64,000 nt of DNA from Alphaproteobacteria bacterium (GTDB lineage Bacteria; Pseudomonadota; Alphaproteobacteria; Micavibrionales; Micavibrionaceae): positions 1 through 64,000 of the forward strand of contig JASMHE010000007.1 in NCBI GenBank assembly GCA_030750865.1, read 5' to 3'. Below, one piece after another: positions 55,040-64,000 of the stretch. The notes under the pieces are model-generated. The model saw nothing but the letters and a program-made list of their open reading frames with translations. It had not been told where the DNA came from and searched no databases. The position numbers and the translations under genes are program-made. The stretch's first letter is position 1. Every line of letters starts with the position of its first letter.

Positions 55040-56254
55040 ATGAAAACAGCAAACTGGTACAATGCATCCCTGACGCAGCTCTTTGATGATCTGGCCGCCA
55101 CACAAAACGCACCGGCGGAATCGACAAAGATACGCGCCCTTGCCGAATCGCTTATCAATGGCGCAATCCAGCTAGACCTTGCCCGTGCCGCACAGGCGGA
55201 TACACATTTTTCATTCGGCTCTGTCACGCGCACACCGGATGCCCCCGTCTTTGTCGAAAATGACAACATACACGGCGCATCATGGGCTGATGATCCGGCC
55301 ACGCCATTGCGCGCAAACGAACACTGGAACACAGGCCGCCGCGCGACCAACACGGGCATTGCATATCAATTAAATGCACAAGGAAAACCCGAAAACCCCT
55401 ATATAAACACAGGTCTGCACGGCCGTGGCACACTCGGCGCATATGGCCCGAACCACGCAGTTGATCTGGGTATGATGATGTTGCAACCGGATGAAAACGG
55501 GCGCAGCCATTTTTACATTTTAGGAATTGAACGCAAGCATGATCAAAACGCACCGGCGTTTGCAGGCGGCTTCGTCGAAGGTGATGACATCATCGAAACA
55601 CGGACAAAAGAATTCTTCGAAGAGATGATCAGCGGCAGCGTTCCGCTGGATGATGCAAACATCCCGCGCGCGCAAACGGCCACCGACGCGGAAGTCGCAA
55701 AACGGGAACGCGCCATGCAAAACGGACGGACATTACCGCAACACCAAATTGATGAAATCCGCGAACAAATTGAAACCGCCCTGAAACTGGAGCAAGTCCA
55801 GCACAACGATCCGGCATTCTGGAACCGTCTGCGTACCCTTGTACAATCAGCGATGCCTGCATATTGCGGTCCGGTCATTGCCGACCCGCGCAATACAAAT
55901 ACATCATGGATTGAAACCGATCTGGCCTGGATCGAAATCGACGACACGACCATCGCGCAGCTACGTGGCGATCACCCCGCATATGATTACGCCCTGACCG
56001 CAGGCGATGATGCCAGTGATATTTTATGCCATGAATTATCCGGTGATTTGATCGATCGCGCTTATGCCAGCCACGGCCCGTTTTTCGTTTATGTCGCCGC
56101 ATCGTACTTGCTGCACAAAATCCGGCAAGGGGAAACCGTATCACCGGACGTCATTCAACAATGCGAAGATATCGACGCTTACCTTGCCGCCGAAACGGCC
56201 GGCAATCCGGCTACGCCGGCACCGTCACAATACGCCCCGCACATCACGCCATAA
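55040..56254 (+). CDS. NUDT9/TRPM2-type ADP-ribose pyrophosphatase homologue
   Basis: A 404-residue protein whose second half closely follows animal mitochondrial ADP-ribose pyrophosphatase NUDT9 and the TRPM2 channel's NUDT9-H domain, which hydrolyse or bind ADP-ribose. Shared blocks: LHGRGTLGAYGPNHAVD (126-142, NUDT9 has VGRGLLGRWGPNHAADP), a Nudix box GGFVEGDDIIETRTKEFFEE (176-195, one residue shorter than the standard box), DPRNTNTSWIETD (282-294), AGDDA (321-325) and YASHGPF (342-348). The catalytic Glu residues 191, 194 and 195 are kept. Signal peptide absent. It is on the opposite strand between two pepA genes. Function as ADP-ribose hydrolase is inferred from motifs; the N-terminal 110 residues have no clear match. 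Confidence 0.75.
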   Translation: MKTANWYNASLTQLFDDLAATQNAPAESTKIRALAESLINGAIQLDLARAAQADTHFSFGSVTRTPDAPVFVENDNIHGASWADDPATPLRANEHWNTGRRATNTGIAYQLNAQGKPENPYINTGLHGRGTLGAYGPNHAVDLGMMMLQPDENGRSHFYILGIERKHDQNAPAFAGGFVEGDDIIETRTKEFFEEMISGSVPLDDANIPRAQTATDAEVAKRERAMQNGRTLPQHQIDEIREQIETALKLEQVQHNDPAFWNRLRTLVQSAMPAYCGPVIADPRNTNTSWIETDLAWIEIDDTTIAQLRGDHPAYDYALTAGDDASDILCHELSGDLIDRAYASHGPFFVYVAASYLLHKIRQGETVSPDVIQQCEDIDAYLAAETAGNPATPAPSQYAPHITP

Positions 56255-56301
56255 ATCCGTGCGACACAAAACAATGCGCCGATGCACGACAGCGCGGGCA
56301 T

Positions 56302-57825
56302 TTAAGCCGCCTCATATTGATCGCGGATCAAGCGGTCCAGTACCTTCACACCGAAACTGACGCGCGGTCCTTTGGACGACCCGCCCATTGTCATACCCGC
56401 AATATCCATATGCGCCCAGGGCAGATCATTTTCGACAAAGAATTCAAGGAACGCAGCCGCCGTGCTTGCGCCGGCATTCCGGCTGTTACCCAGATTCTTG
56501 TAATCGGAGATCGTCCCGCGCATTTCTTTGCTGAATGCTTCGCCAAGCGGCATACGCCATAATTTTTCGCCGGATTCCTTGCTGGCTTTTTCCATGTTCG
56601 CCCACAGATCATCATTATTGACGAACGTGCCGCAATATTCATGTCCCAGCGCCACCAGCATCGCACCGGTCAATGTTGCCAGATCAATCATCGCGCGCGG
56701 CTTGTGTTTCCGCTGAACATAGGTCATGCAGTCCGCCAGCACCAAACGCCCTTCAGCATCGGTATTCAGCACCTCGATTGTTTTTCCGGCCATTGATCCG
56801 ATCACATCGCTCGGACGGTATGCACGGGCAGACGGCATATTTTCAGCCAGTCCGACAATGCCAACCACATTGGTTTTCGCCTTGCGCTGTGCCAATGTCT
56901 TGATCAGGCCCGCGACAGCCGCCGCGCCGCCCATATCGATTTTCATAGCTTCCATACCGGCACTTGGCTTGATGTTAATACCGCCCGTATCAAATGTGAC
57001 ACCCTTGCCGACAAACGCAACGGGCGCATCATCACCATTATTCTTGCCTGCCTTTTTCTTGGCACCGTTCCACGTCATAACAACCGCGCACGGCCCGCGA
57101 TCCGACCCCATGCCGACAGTCCAATGGGCTTCCATACCCAGCTTTTGCAATTTTTTCTCGTCCAGAATTTCGACACCGACACCCAGCGGTTTTAATTCGG
57201 CTTTCACCATCTGCGCAAAACTTTCCGGATACAGCTTGTTCGGCGGCTCGTTAATCAGGTCACGGGCAAAACAAACACCGTCAATCACGGCCTTCTGGTC
57301 TTTCAGAATTTTCTTGGCCGAAGTGTCATCGTTCGTGACGACAATAAAATGTGCCAGCGCAACATCGTCGTCCTTTTTCTCCGGCGTTTTATATTTATCG
57401 AATTTGTAATCCGCTTCATAAACACCGCCCGCAATACAGGCTGAAACCGATCCGGCTTTTTCATCGCGGAACTGGCCGTCTTTTGACATGAACAGCACCG
57501 CACCCGACGCTTGCAACTCGGTCAGTACCTTGTGCAGTTTTTTACCGATGGATGCCGCCGTCAGCGTATCCAGCGTTTCGGGATCGCCAAGTCCCAACAG
57601 CACGATATGTTGGTACGGGCTGTCATGCGGCGCGGTGATAACGGCCGTTTGTTCTTTTTTGCCTTTGAAGGTTTTGTTTTTCTTCAGATAGGAATCCAGC
57701 ACCCCATTCGTTTCTTTATCCAGTTTGACAGCATCTTTTGTCGGCTCTCGGCCTTCAAAATAGGCGACAATTGCAACATCTGTTTTTTTCTCTGATGATT
57801 TTTTAATCGAAACGGAAACGGTCAT
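56302..57825 (-). CDS. pepA: Leucyl aminopeptidase (M17), copy 2
   Basis: Second M17 aminopeptidase, 507 residues. The metal-site blocks GKGVTFDTGGINIKPSAGME and NTDAEGRLVLADCMTYV are intact, as is RDLINEPPNKLYPESFA before the catalytic domain. It differs from copy 1 throughout, so this is an old paralogue pair, not a recent duplication. CAGGATGAAAT precedes the start. It is divergent from lptF, a conserved neighbourhood, so this copy is probably the one in the ancestral place. Confidence 0.95.
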   Translation of the reverse strand: MTVSVSIKKSSEKKTDVAIVAYFEGREPTKDAVKLDKETNGVLDSYLKKNKTFKGKKEQTAVITAPHDSPYQHIVLLGLGDPETLDTLTAASIGKKLHKVLTELQASGAVLFMSKDGQFRDEKAGSVSACIAGGVYEADYKFDKYKTPEKKDDDVALAHFIVVTNDDTSAKKILKDQKAVIDGVCFARDLINEPPNKLYPESFAQMVKAELKPLGVGVEILDEKKLQKLGMEAHWTVGMGSDRGPCAVVMTWNGAKKKAGKNNGDDAPVAFVGKGVTFDTGGINIKPSAGMEAMKIDMGGAAAVAGLIKTLAQRKAKTNVVGIVGLAENMPSARAYRPSDVIGSMAGKTIEVLNTDAEGRLVLADCMTYVQRKHKPRAMIDLATLTGAMLVALGHEYCGTFVNNDDLWANMEKASKESGEKLWRMPLGEAFSKEMRGTISDYKNLGNSRNAGASTAAAFLEFFVENDLPWAHMDIAGMTMGGSSKGPRVSFGVKVLDRLIRDQYEAA

Positions 57826-57964
57826 ATTTCATCCTGTGTTTTGTGATCATGTGAATTTGTATTCGATAGGCAGGATATCAAATTAAATTGATCCTGCACC
57901 CAATATATGCTTTTCTACGCAAAATTCCAGAAGTTGTTTAACCAAGATTGAATTGTCTGTCTCT

Positions 57965-59089
57965 ATGCTATTTGACCGCTATCTTTTCAAGAACCTTCTG
58001 ATCGCGACAATTTTCACAGCGATTAGCCTGACTGCCGTCATCTTTCTGACGCAGTCTTTGCGGTTTCTGGAACTGGTGATTCAATCCGGCGCGTCCGGCA
58101 CGGCCTTCTGGATTTTGACGATGCTGGCATTACCCCGCTTTTTCGAAGTTATCCTGCCTATCTCGCTGATGGCCGCCAGCCTGTTTGTCTATCATAAATT
58201 CCTGCAAGACAGCGAACTGACCGTTATGCGCGCCACAGGGGCATCGCCACTTATTCTGGCGCGGCCTGCCTTGCTGTTATCGGCAATGATGGTGGTTGTG
58301 TTATGGTTTATGACCATGTGGCTCGGCCCCGTATCGCTGTCGAACATGCATCAAATGCGGCAAGTCATCAAAGCGCAATATTCGACCCTTTTGTTCCGCG
58401 AAGACGTTTTTAACGCCGTATCAGACGGCCTGACGGTCTATCTGCGGGAGCGCAGCCGGAACGGCGAATTAAAGGGGTTAATGATTTACGACACCCGCGA
58501 AGACAACCCCGCCCCTGTCACCATTCTGGCCAAGCGCGGCATCATCGTTGCCGATGATAACAAACAGCAGGTGATTGTGTATGAAGGCACACGTCAAAGC
58601 CGCGATCAGGATACAGGCGTTTTGAACAAGTTGAATTTCGAACGATATACGATCGATCTGCCGGATGAAAACGGCGCGGTGCGACAGCGGTGGCGCGAAC
58701 CGGATGAACGGACATTTCTGGAATTATTCAAACCTGACCCCGACAGCAAGCGCGATGCCGAAAATAAACGCGAATTCATGGTCGAAGCGCACCGCCGTTT
58801 GGTCAGTCCCTTACTCGCACCCGTCTTCGTTATTATGATCATGTGCGTGATGTTGCTGGGGCCGGTCAACAGGCGCGGCCAGACACAACAAATGATCGGC
58901 GCGGTCACAGGTGTTATTATTATACAAGGCCTGTACCTGGCCGCCTTTAATATGTCGGCACAATCCAATGTCGGTCTGATTCTGATGTATATTCTGGTGT
59001 TCGTGCCGATGATCAGCGGCTTGTTACTGCTCAGCCAAAAGGGTGAAAAGTTACGCAGGCGCCTTCTGTTTAAAAAGGAGGCCTCATGA
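57965..59089 (+). CDS. lptF: LPS export system permease LptF
   Basis: One of the two membrane permeases of the LptB2FG extractor. It has three helices at the N-terminus (LFDRYLFKNLLIATIFTAIS onward), a periplasmic jellyroll of about 160 residues, and three more helices at the C-terminus ending MISGLLLLSQKGEKLRRRL. 374 residues is typical. The ATG at 57965 is chosen over a TTG at 57953. Its end overlaps lptG by ATGA, so the two are coupled. Confidence 0.94.
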   Translation: MLFDRYLFKNLLIATIFTAISLTAVIFLTQSLRFLELVIQSGASGTAFWILTMLALPRFFEVILPISLMAASLFVYHKFLQDSELTVMRATGASPLILARPALLLSAMMVVVLWFMTMWLGPVSLSNMHQMRQVIKAQYSTLLFREDVFNAVSDGLTVYLRERSRNGELKGLMIYDTREDNPAPVTILAKRGIIVADDNKQQVIVYEGTRQSRDQDTGVLNKLNFERYTIDLPDENGAVRQRWREPDERTFLELFKPDPDSKRDAENKREFMVEAHRRLVSPLLAPVFVIMIMCVMLLGPVNRRGQTQQMIGAVTGVIIIQGLYLAAFNMSAQSNVGLILMYILVFVPMISGLLLLSQKGEKLRRRLLFKKEAS

Positions 59090-60204
59090 AGTTATCACTC
59101 TCCGGCAAACTGGCCCGTTATCTGGCGGTCACCTATATAAAGAATTTCATCGTTGCGCTCGGGATTTTGCTCAGCATCATCTATTTATTCGATACGGTCG
59201 AATTGCTACGCCGCGCCTCCAAACATGACAACATTCCGATCACCCTTGTCCTGCAAATGGGCTTTTTGAAACTTCCCGAAGTCGGGCAGATCATCTTCCC
59301 CTTTGCGATCCTGTTTAGCGCCATTTACACATTCTGGCAATTATCCCGCAGGCAAGAACTGACCGTTGTCCGGTCGGCAGGCTTTTCCGTCTGGCAGTTT
59401 CTCGGTCCGGTTATTGCCGTCGGCATCCTGATCGGCGTTCTGAATATCGCCATTATCAACCCGATCGGGGCTGCGTTTCTCGGGAAATTCGAACGGCTGG
59501 AAAACGAACATCTGTCCCACCGGAAGAATTATATCACCATGCTGGATGAAGGATTATGGCTGCGCCAGATCGAAGATAACGCGCAAGACCACAATTCAGC
59601 CAGTGTCATTTTACACGCCAAAGACATTAATCTGCCCGCGTGGGAATTAAACGATGTGATGGTCTTGTTCTTTGACGATAATGACAGCTTGCTGCGTCGT
59701 ATCGATGCCCAAACAGCCGAATTGGAAAACGGCTATTGGGGATTTCACGATGTACTCAGCAACCGGACCGGCGAAGCGTCCGAAAACATTCCCTACGTCC
59801 GGCTTTCCACCGATCTGACCGCCGAAGATCTCGAGGAAAGCTTTTCATCACCCGCAACATTATCATTCTGGGTGTTGCCAAAATTCATAAACACAATGGA
59901 AATGACCGGCTTTGACACAACGCAGCTGCGTATCCATTACCAAACCCTGCTGGCGCAGCCATTGATGTTTGCCGCAATGATCCTGCTGGCCGCCACCGTC
60001 TCTTTACGCGTCCAACGTATGCAAGGTACGCTCAAGCTGATCTCTTTGGGTGTCGGCGCCGGATTTCTGGTCTTTTTCCTGTCGAGCTTCCTGCAAGCCC
60101 TCGGCGCGTCACACCAAATTCCGATTCTGCTTGCGGCATGGACGCCCCCCATCGTAACCGGCCTTTTCGGACTGGCGGCCATATTAAATCTGGAAGACGG
60201 TTAA
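59086..60204 (+). CDS. lptG: LPS export system permease LptG
   Basis: Partner permease of LptF, same six-helix plus jellyroll design in 372 residues. The start LARYLAVTYIKNFIVALGIL and the family stretch FPFAILFSAIYTFWQLSRRQ are typical. AAAGGAGGCCTC, the ribosome-binding site, lies in the end of lptF, and the four-base overlap couples them. The ATPase LptB is encoded about 24 kb away at 33882-34637. Confidence 0.94.
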   Translation: MKLSLSGKLARYLAVTYIKNFIVALGILLSIIYLFDTVELLRRASKHDNIPITLVLQMGFLKLPEVGQIIFPFAILFSAIYTFWQLSRRQELTVVRSAGFSVWQFLGPVIAVGILIGVLNIAIINPIGAAFLGKFERLENEHLSHRKNYITMLDEGLWLRQIEDNAQDHNSASVILHAKDINLPAWELNDVMVLFFDDNDSLLRRIDAQTAELENGYWGFHDVLSNRTGEASENIPYVRLSTDLTAEDLEESFSSPATLSFWVLPKFINTMEMTGFDTTQLRIHYQTLLAQPLMFAAMILLAATVSLRVQRMQGTLKLISLGVGAGFLVFFLSSFLQALGASHQIPILLAAWTPPIVTGLFGLAAILNLEDG

Positions 60205-60463
60205 TTATTTCAGATTAGCAATTGATTTTTATACACAATCACAGCATTATGCGGGCTGAATAAGTGAAGCTTAGCCGTGTTTTTATCAATGTTTTTCATA
60301 ATAAGGTAACTATCGGAAAAGATTGACTTTATTCGCTGAAAAATTAACGAAGTGGTAACGGAAAGATGCTCTACTGATGCATGTGGGGTGGAAATTGTGA
60401 CCATGTATTATATGTCCTGATTTCCTGACAAATAATATACGGACTTAAATTTGGAATAACAGA

Positions 60464-61219
60464 ATGACGATTCAGAATAACTTCAAAAAATATGTTTTAA
60501 CGGCCATTGCCTGTGTTGGACTTTCGGCTTGCGCGACATCCGGTGATGTTCAAACCGGAGAGGTTTACGACCCGTTTGAAAGAGTAAACCGCGCAACATT
60601 TGCATTTAACGACACGCTTGATAAGGCCATTGCCGAGCCTGTTGCAAAAGGCTATCGCGCTGTTGTTCCCGAACCGGGCCGCAAAGGGGTTCGCAACTTT
60701 CTGCGTAACCTGAAAAGCCCTGTAAACTTCGCAAACCAGCTTTTACAAGGCGATATTGAAGGTGCGGCCGGTGATTTGACCCGCGCAATGGTCAATACCG
60801 TCTTTGGTGTTGGCGGCCTTATTGATATTGCCGATGCGGCAGGCATCCCATACGAAGAAGAAGATTTCGGTCAGACACTCGGCGTTTGGGGGGTGGATTC
60901 AGGTCCATATCTGGTGCTTCCGTTCATGGGACCAAGCTCTGTGCGTGATGCATCCGCATCCTTGCTGGACACATATGCCGATCCGCTACGTCTGTATCTG
61001 TATAATGTGGATGAAGAACAATGGCACTATGCCCGCACAGCCGCAGGCGCTGTCGCAAAACGCGAAGAGCTTCTGGACGTGCTGAACGATCTGCGCATGA
61101 ACTCTTATGATTATTATGCCGCGATCCGCAGCAGCTATACACAAAGACGTAACGCCCTTATCCATGATGAGGATTACGAGAATTATTCCGCACCTGCCAT
61201 TCCCGATTACGACGATTAA
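60464..61219 (+). CDS. mlaA: MlaA (VacJ) outer-membrane lipoprotein
   Basis: Removes mislocalised phospholipids from the outer leaflet of the outer membrane. The lipobox gives the acylated Cys23 in GLSACAT. The mature part has YDPFERVNRATFAFNDTLDK, then VRNFLRNLKSPVNFANQLLQ and VFGVGGLIDIADAAGIP, the diagnostic ring motif. 251 residues. mlaC follows after a terminator, while mlaB, D, E and F are not in this window. Confidence 0.95.
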   Translation: MTIQNNFKKYVLTAIACVGLSACATSGDVQTGEVYDPFERVNRATFAFNDTLDKAIAEPVAKGYRAVVPEPGRKGVRNFLRNLKSPVNFANQLLQGDIEGAAGDLTRAMVNTVFGVGGLIDIADAAGIPYEEEDFGQTLGVWGVDSGPYLVLPFMGPSSVRDASASLLDTYADPLRLYLYNVDEEQWHYARTAAGAVAKREELLDVLNDLRMNSYDYYAAIRSSYTQRRNALIHDEDYENYSAPAIPDYDD

Positions 61220-61251
61220 TCGGACCGTGCGAATATCCTAAGACCTGTTCA

Positions 61252-61276
61252 AAAACCGCGCATATCGCGCGGTTTT
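61252..61276 (+). terminator. Rho-independent terminator after mlaA
   Basis: Nine-bp stem AAAACCGCG / CGCGGTTTT with loop CATATCG. It separates mlaA from mlaC, so mlaC may have its own promoter or depend on read-through. Confidence 0.7.
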
Positions 61277-61387
61277 GACGTTTCGCCCACAAAAAAACCG
61301 TAGAATCGCAAAGAATCGGTTCGATTTTCCGCCACTTCATGCTATTTCAATGCGTATGAGATAATAAACGGGACGTGTGAACAAAAC

Positions 61388-62140
61388 ATGGCAAACAATA
61401 CAATGCGTATCAAATCAGGAAATTCATTCAAACACATGCAGTGCTTGGCTGTTCTTTTTTGCGTGGCGACAATTGTGCCATCACAAAAAGTCCATGCCTT
61501 CGAACTCGGCTCCGTCGGTCAGGGACTGGCCGAATTGCTTTACATGCAACAGGACTGGGCGGCGAAGAACACACATCTCAGCAATGCCGACATATCCAAA
61601 ACAGCACTCGGCGCACAAAATTTCATCCAGAACATGGCTGATCGCGGCATCAGCTTTCTGGCTAATGATGAACTGTCACAGGATGAAAAGAAAAAAGAAT
61701 TTTCACAATTGCTGAGCAGCAGCTTTGACATGAAGACGATCGCACGCTTCTCGCTGGGACGTTACTGGCGCGTTGCAACAGATGCCGAGAAAAAAGAATA
61801 TCTTGATCTGTTCAGAAAGAAAGTTATTGATGTTTATGCCCAGCGCTTTGGTGATTATGACGGTCAAAAGCTGGAAGTCCGTAGCGTTCGCTCCGACAAT
61901 GAAAAAGATACGCTTGTCTTTACCATTATACAATCACCACAAGGGGCTGACGTTAGCGTTGACTGGCGCGTCCGTTACAAAAACGGCAAATACCAGATCG
62001 TGGATGTGATTGTCGAGGGCGTAAGCATGTCCGTTACACAACGCTCTGATTTTGCCTCTGTTATCCAGCGCAATGGCGGGGCGGTTGAAAGTCTTCTGGA
62101 ACATCTGCGGGAAACAAACGAAAGCATTCAGGGAATCTGA
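61388..62140 (+). CDS. mlaC: MlaC-type phospholipid-binding periplasmic protein
   Basis: Soluble shuttle between MlaA in the outer membrane and the MlaFEDB complex. A signal peptide (core CLAVLFCVATIVPS) is followed by the Ttg2D/MlaC fold: ARFSLGRYWRVATDAEKKEY, VYAQRFGDYDGQ, and VDWRVRYKNGKYQIVDVIVE. 250 residues is usual. Neighbouring mlaA supports the assignment. Confidence 0.93.
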   Translation: MANNTMRIKSGNSFKHMQCLAVLFCVATIVPSQKVHAFELGSVGQGLAELLYMQQDWAAKNTHLSNADISKTALGAQNFIQNMADRGISFLANDELSQDEKKKEFSQLLSSSFDMKTIARFSLGRYWRVATDAEKKEYLDLFRKKVIDVYAQRFGDYDGQKLEVRSVRSDNEKDTLVFTIIQSPQGADVSVDWRVRYKNGKYQIVDVIVEGVSMSVTQRSDFASVIQRNGGAVESLLEHLRETNESIQGI

Positions 62141-62266
62141 TTGGCGCTTTCTTTACCGGAACGGCCTAACGGCACGTCTTCGCGTTGCAAAGAATCTGCC
62201 GGCCGTAGCCGGCTGGCAGCATCCCACAATACCCCCTACGCATAATCAAAACGCTTCACTACGCAG

Positions 62267-64000
62267 TTAATTCCTGTGAATGATACCCGCAAGCGCCCCT
62301 GTCGCACCACGGGCCTGCGCAATAAGGCGCTGCGCACCGATATAGCTCTGGCTGACGATCTGACCGGCATCTTCTTTGTTCAGATCACCGAATGTTGAGA
62401 CACCCGCGCCCATCCAGCGCAGAATCTGGTTCGGAATGATATCAATCAGTTTAAAGGACGATGTTGCCAGCATATAGGCAATAATCGCATAAATAATCGT
62501 ATAGAAAAGCTGGTCAATCTCACCACGGATGGAATCAATCAATGTCCCCATCGTTTCTTCGTCTATTTCCTCGGATGTGATTGCATCAACAGACTCCGTG
62601 CTTGCCGTCGGCGCACCGGCCACATTAACCATGACCTGTTCCCAAATCTCATGCAGAATTTCCATTTGCGATGCGAAAATAATAATCGAGCCTAGCAGTC
62701 CCGTCACCGCCAGAATCGGCCGTAAAAAGATTTCGAGAATCAGATAATATCCGTTCATCCCCTTCGGACCGGGCAAGCCGTCACCATCAACATGCATGTG
62801 TGCCAATGCCCACAGCGGCAACCCGACCATCGCCTCGAAAATACTCTTTACCCATGTGCTCAACGCAAAGAAGAAATAGATAAATGGCAGGAACGGCAAC
62901 AAGTAATACAGGATAAACCCGATCGACAAGCCGATAATCGCGACATTCGATAAAAAGCCGCTGGTCGCAAATAACGGTTTACTGACAACACTCGCGTCCA
63001 AGACGTTGGCGATACCGCCCCCGACAAAGCTGGCAAAAGACGCACCGAAGTTGTTCACGGCACTTTCAATCAATGACTTTCCGATACCGACAAGCTGCGC
63101 AAGCGGGTGAACCGTGCTGTTTTCCTGCATGTCCATCAGACCATCCAAACCGAACAATGCGGTAATACCGGACTGTAACATGCTCTGCTCTTTCACCTCA
63201 TAAGACTCAAACCAGAAAGACTGGGCATAATATAACGCCATCGCAATATATTGCTCCCGGTCTGTCTTGAAATCGACCACCTGCCCGTTTGGCAGAATCG
63301 GGTTAAAACGATCACGGCCACTGACCGGCGCGCCGGCCGCCTTGCGTTGATCCTCGACGGCTTCAAGCACCTCCGGATATTTTGTCCCTGTCGGCATTTT
63401 GAAAACGGATTCAATGACCGCGCCATTCATTTCGGCAATTGTATTATACCAAAGCGCCGCACCGGCCCAGCCATATTTATCAAACTCTTTTTCCCAGCGG
63501 CCATTATTGACTTGTTCGGATACCGCCTTATTGACCAGACTATTTTCAGGATCATACGGATTGTATAACACATCGTTGAAATATTGATATTCAAGCAACA
63601 CAGCATCCATATCCAGACTACGGCTCGGATACGGGTTTTTCTCTACAGCGGGAACAATCTGGCGTGACATACCACTGGTATAATCCCAGATGATTTCATC
63701 ACCCCACAGCTTCATAATCAGATCATAGTACGCCTCTTGCACAGCCACGGCGCCCGGTTCTTGTGTGCTTGGAAGTGGCATCGTCAGTTCACCGCAAATA
63801 GGGCGTATACTGCCCTGATATTGACTGTAGGTGTCTTTATATTCACCAAAAACAATGCGGACCTCATCCATACCCAGTTCGTTCACAAAATCGAGCACAT
63901 CAGAATACGGTGTCCGTTCATCGTACTTCAATCCCAAAGAAAGGCGCCCTGCCTTTGCGGCTCCGGATCCGTCTGCTTCTTCCGATAATTGCGGTCCCAC
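62267..64000 (-). CDS. DotA/TraY family protein, C-terminal part (runs off the window)
   Basis: A large inner-membrane protein of type IVB secretion and IncI-type conjugation systems. At least 577 residues are visible and the N-terminus lies beyond base 64000. The family's C-terminal hallmark is clear: LPLWALAHMHVDGDGLPGPK followed by NGYYLILEIFLRPILAVTG, then DIIPNQILRWMGAG before the final GxxA-rich tail. Several membrane helices (for example IIGLSIGFILYYLLPFLPFI) surround it. The long soluble part upstream is expected for the periplasmic domain. Adjacent dot/icm or tra genes would lie to the right. It converges with mlaC. Confidence 0.88.
   Translation of the reverse strand: MGPQLSEEADGSGAAKAGRLSLGLKYDERTPYSDVLDFVNELGMDEVRIVFGEYKDTYSQYQGSIRPICGELTMPLPSTQEPGAVAVQEAYYDLIMKLWGDEIIWDYTSGMSRQIVPAVEKNPYPSRSLDMDAVLLEYQYFNDVLYNPYDPENSLVNKAVSEQVNNGRWEKEFDKYGWAGAALWYNTIAEMNGAVIESVFKMPTGTKYPEVLEAVEDQRKAAGAPVSGRDRFNPILPNGQVVDFKTDREQYIAMALYYAQSFWFESYEVKEQSMLQSGITALFGLDGLMDMQENSTVHPLAQLVGIGKSLIESAVNNFGASFASFVGGGIANVLDASVVSKPLFATSGFLSNVAIIGLSIGFILYYLLPFLPFIYFFFALSTWVKSIFEAMVGLPLWALAHMHVDGDGLPGPKGMNGYYLILEIFLRPILAVTGLLGSIIIFASQMEILHEIWEQVMVNVAGAPTASTESVDAITSEEIDEETMGTLIDSIRGEIDQLFYTIIYAIIAYMLATSSFKLIDIIPNQILRWMGAGVSTFGDLNKEDAGQIVSQSYIGAQRLIAQARGATGALAGIIHRN

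Noticed and set aside
62197-62221. GC-rich hairpin between mlaC and the DotA/TraY gene
   Set aside because: GCCGGC/GCCGGC pairs well but no T run follows on either strand, so a terminator cannot be claimed.

Overview
The window looks like a chromosomal segment of a free-living or predatory/host-associated alphaproteobacterium, base composition near 50% GC by eye. The evidence is gene content and order: sigma-54 gene cluster kdsD-lptC-lptA-lptB-rpoN with hpf-ptsN, hsp20 followed by a DUF1150 gene, ftsK next to lolA, holC next to pepA, an NDUFS6-like zinc-finger protein, and the tRNA-Tyr/tRNA-Gly/tuf arrangement. A deep-branching group such as the Micavibrio/Rhodospirillales side is my guess; nothing here proves it.

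Layout. 1-8.1 kb: the start of tuf, tRNA-Gly and tRNA-Tyr, with about 6.7 kb of mostly accessory genes lodged between the two tRNAs (SAM-hydrolase-like protein, polysaccharide deacetylase, YjdM, AhpD-like, a CPA1 antiporter, a MliC-like lipoprotein). 8.2-15.8 kb: rlmB, cysH, polA, a voltage-gated sodium-channel homologue and gpt. 16-22.7 kb: the translation block rpmI-rplT, then a P-loop protein coupled to a MetA-type acyltransferase, pheS, a GNAT and pheT. 22.7-29.5 kb: fadD, a double cold-shock protein, folE, cysS, small proteins and hsp20, whose leader looks like a ROSE RNA thermometer. 29.5-38 kb: ptsN, hpf, an inserted opposite-strand gene, rpoN, lptB, lptA, lptC, kdsD, RNase D. 38-45.5 kb: msrB, tRNA-Leu, a response regulator with a degenerate GGDEF domain, an outer-membrane barrel, a 908-residue double AAA+ ATPase, a probable small RNA and a phage-like small protein. 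45.5-53.2 kb: recR, a flavin reductase-like protein, lolA, ftsK, pheA, cytochrome c, holC. 53.3-62.1 kb: two leucyl aminopeptidase paralogues flanking a NUDT9/TRPM2-type ADP-ribose pyrophosphatase homologue, then lptF-lptG, mlaA and mlaC. 62.3 kb to the end: the C-terminal part of a DotA/TraY protein, the edge of a type IVB secretion or IncI-like conjugation locus.

Together the core genes serve translation, replication/segregation, and above all outer-membrane construction (LPS export by LptA, B, C, F and G, KDO supply by KdsD, lipoprotein transport by LolA, lipid asymmetry by MlaA/MlaC). The most unusual items are the NUDT9-like protein, the likely ROSE thermometer, the putative small RNA before the phage-like gene, the degenerate HD-like gene inside the rpoN-hpf cluster, the double AAA+ ATPase and the DotA/TraY gene. 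No CRISPR array, insertion sequence or rRNA was seen.
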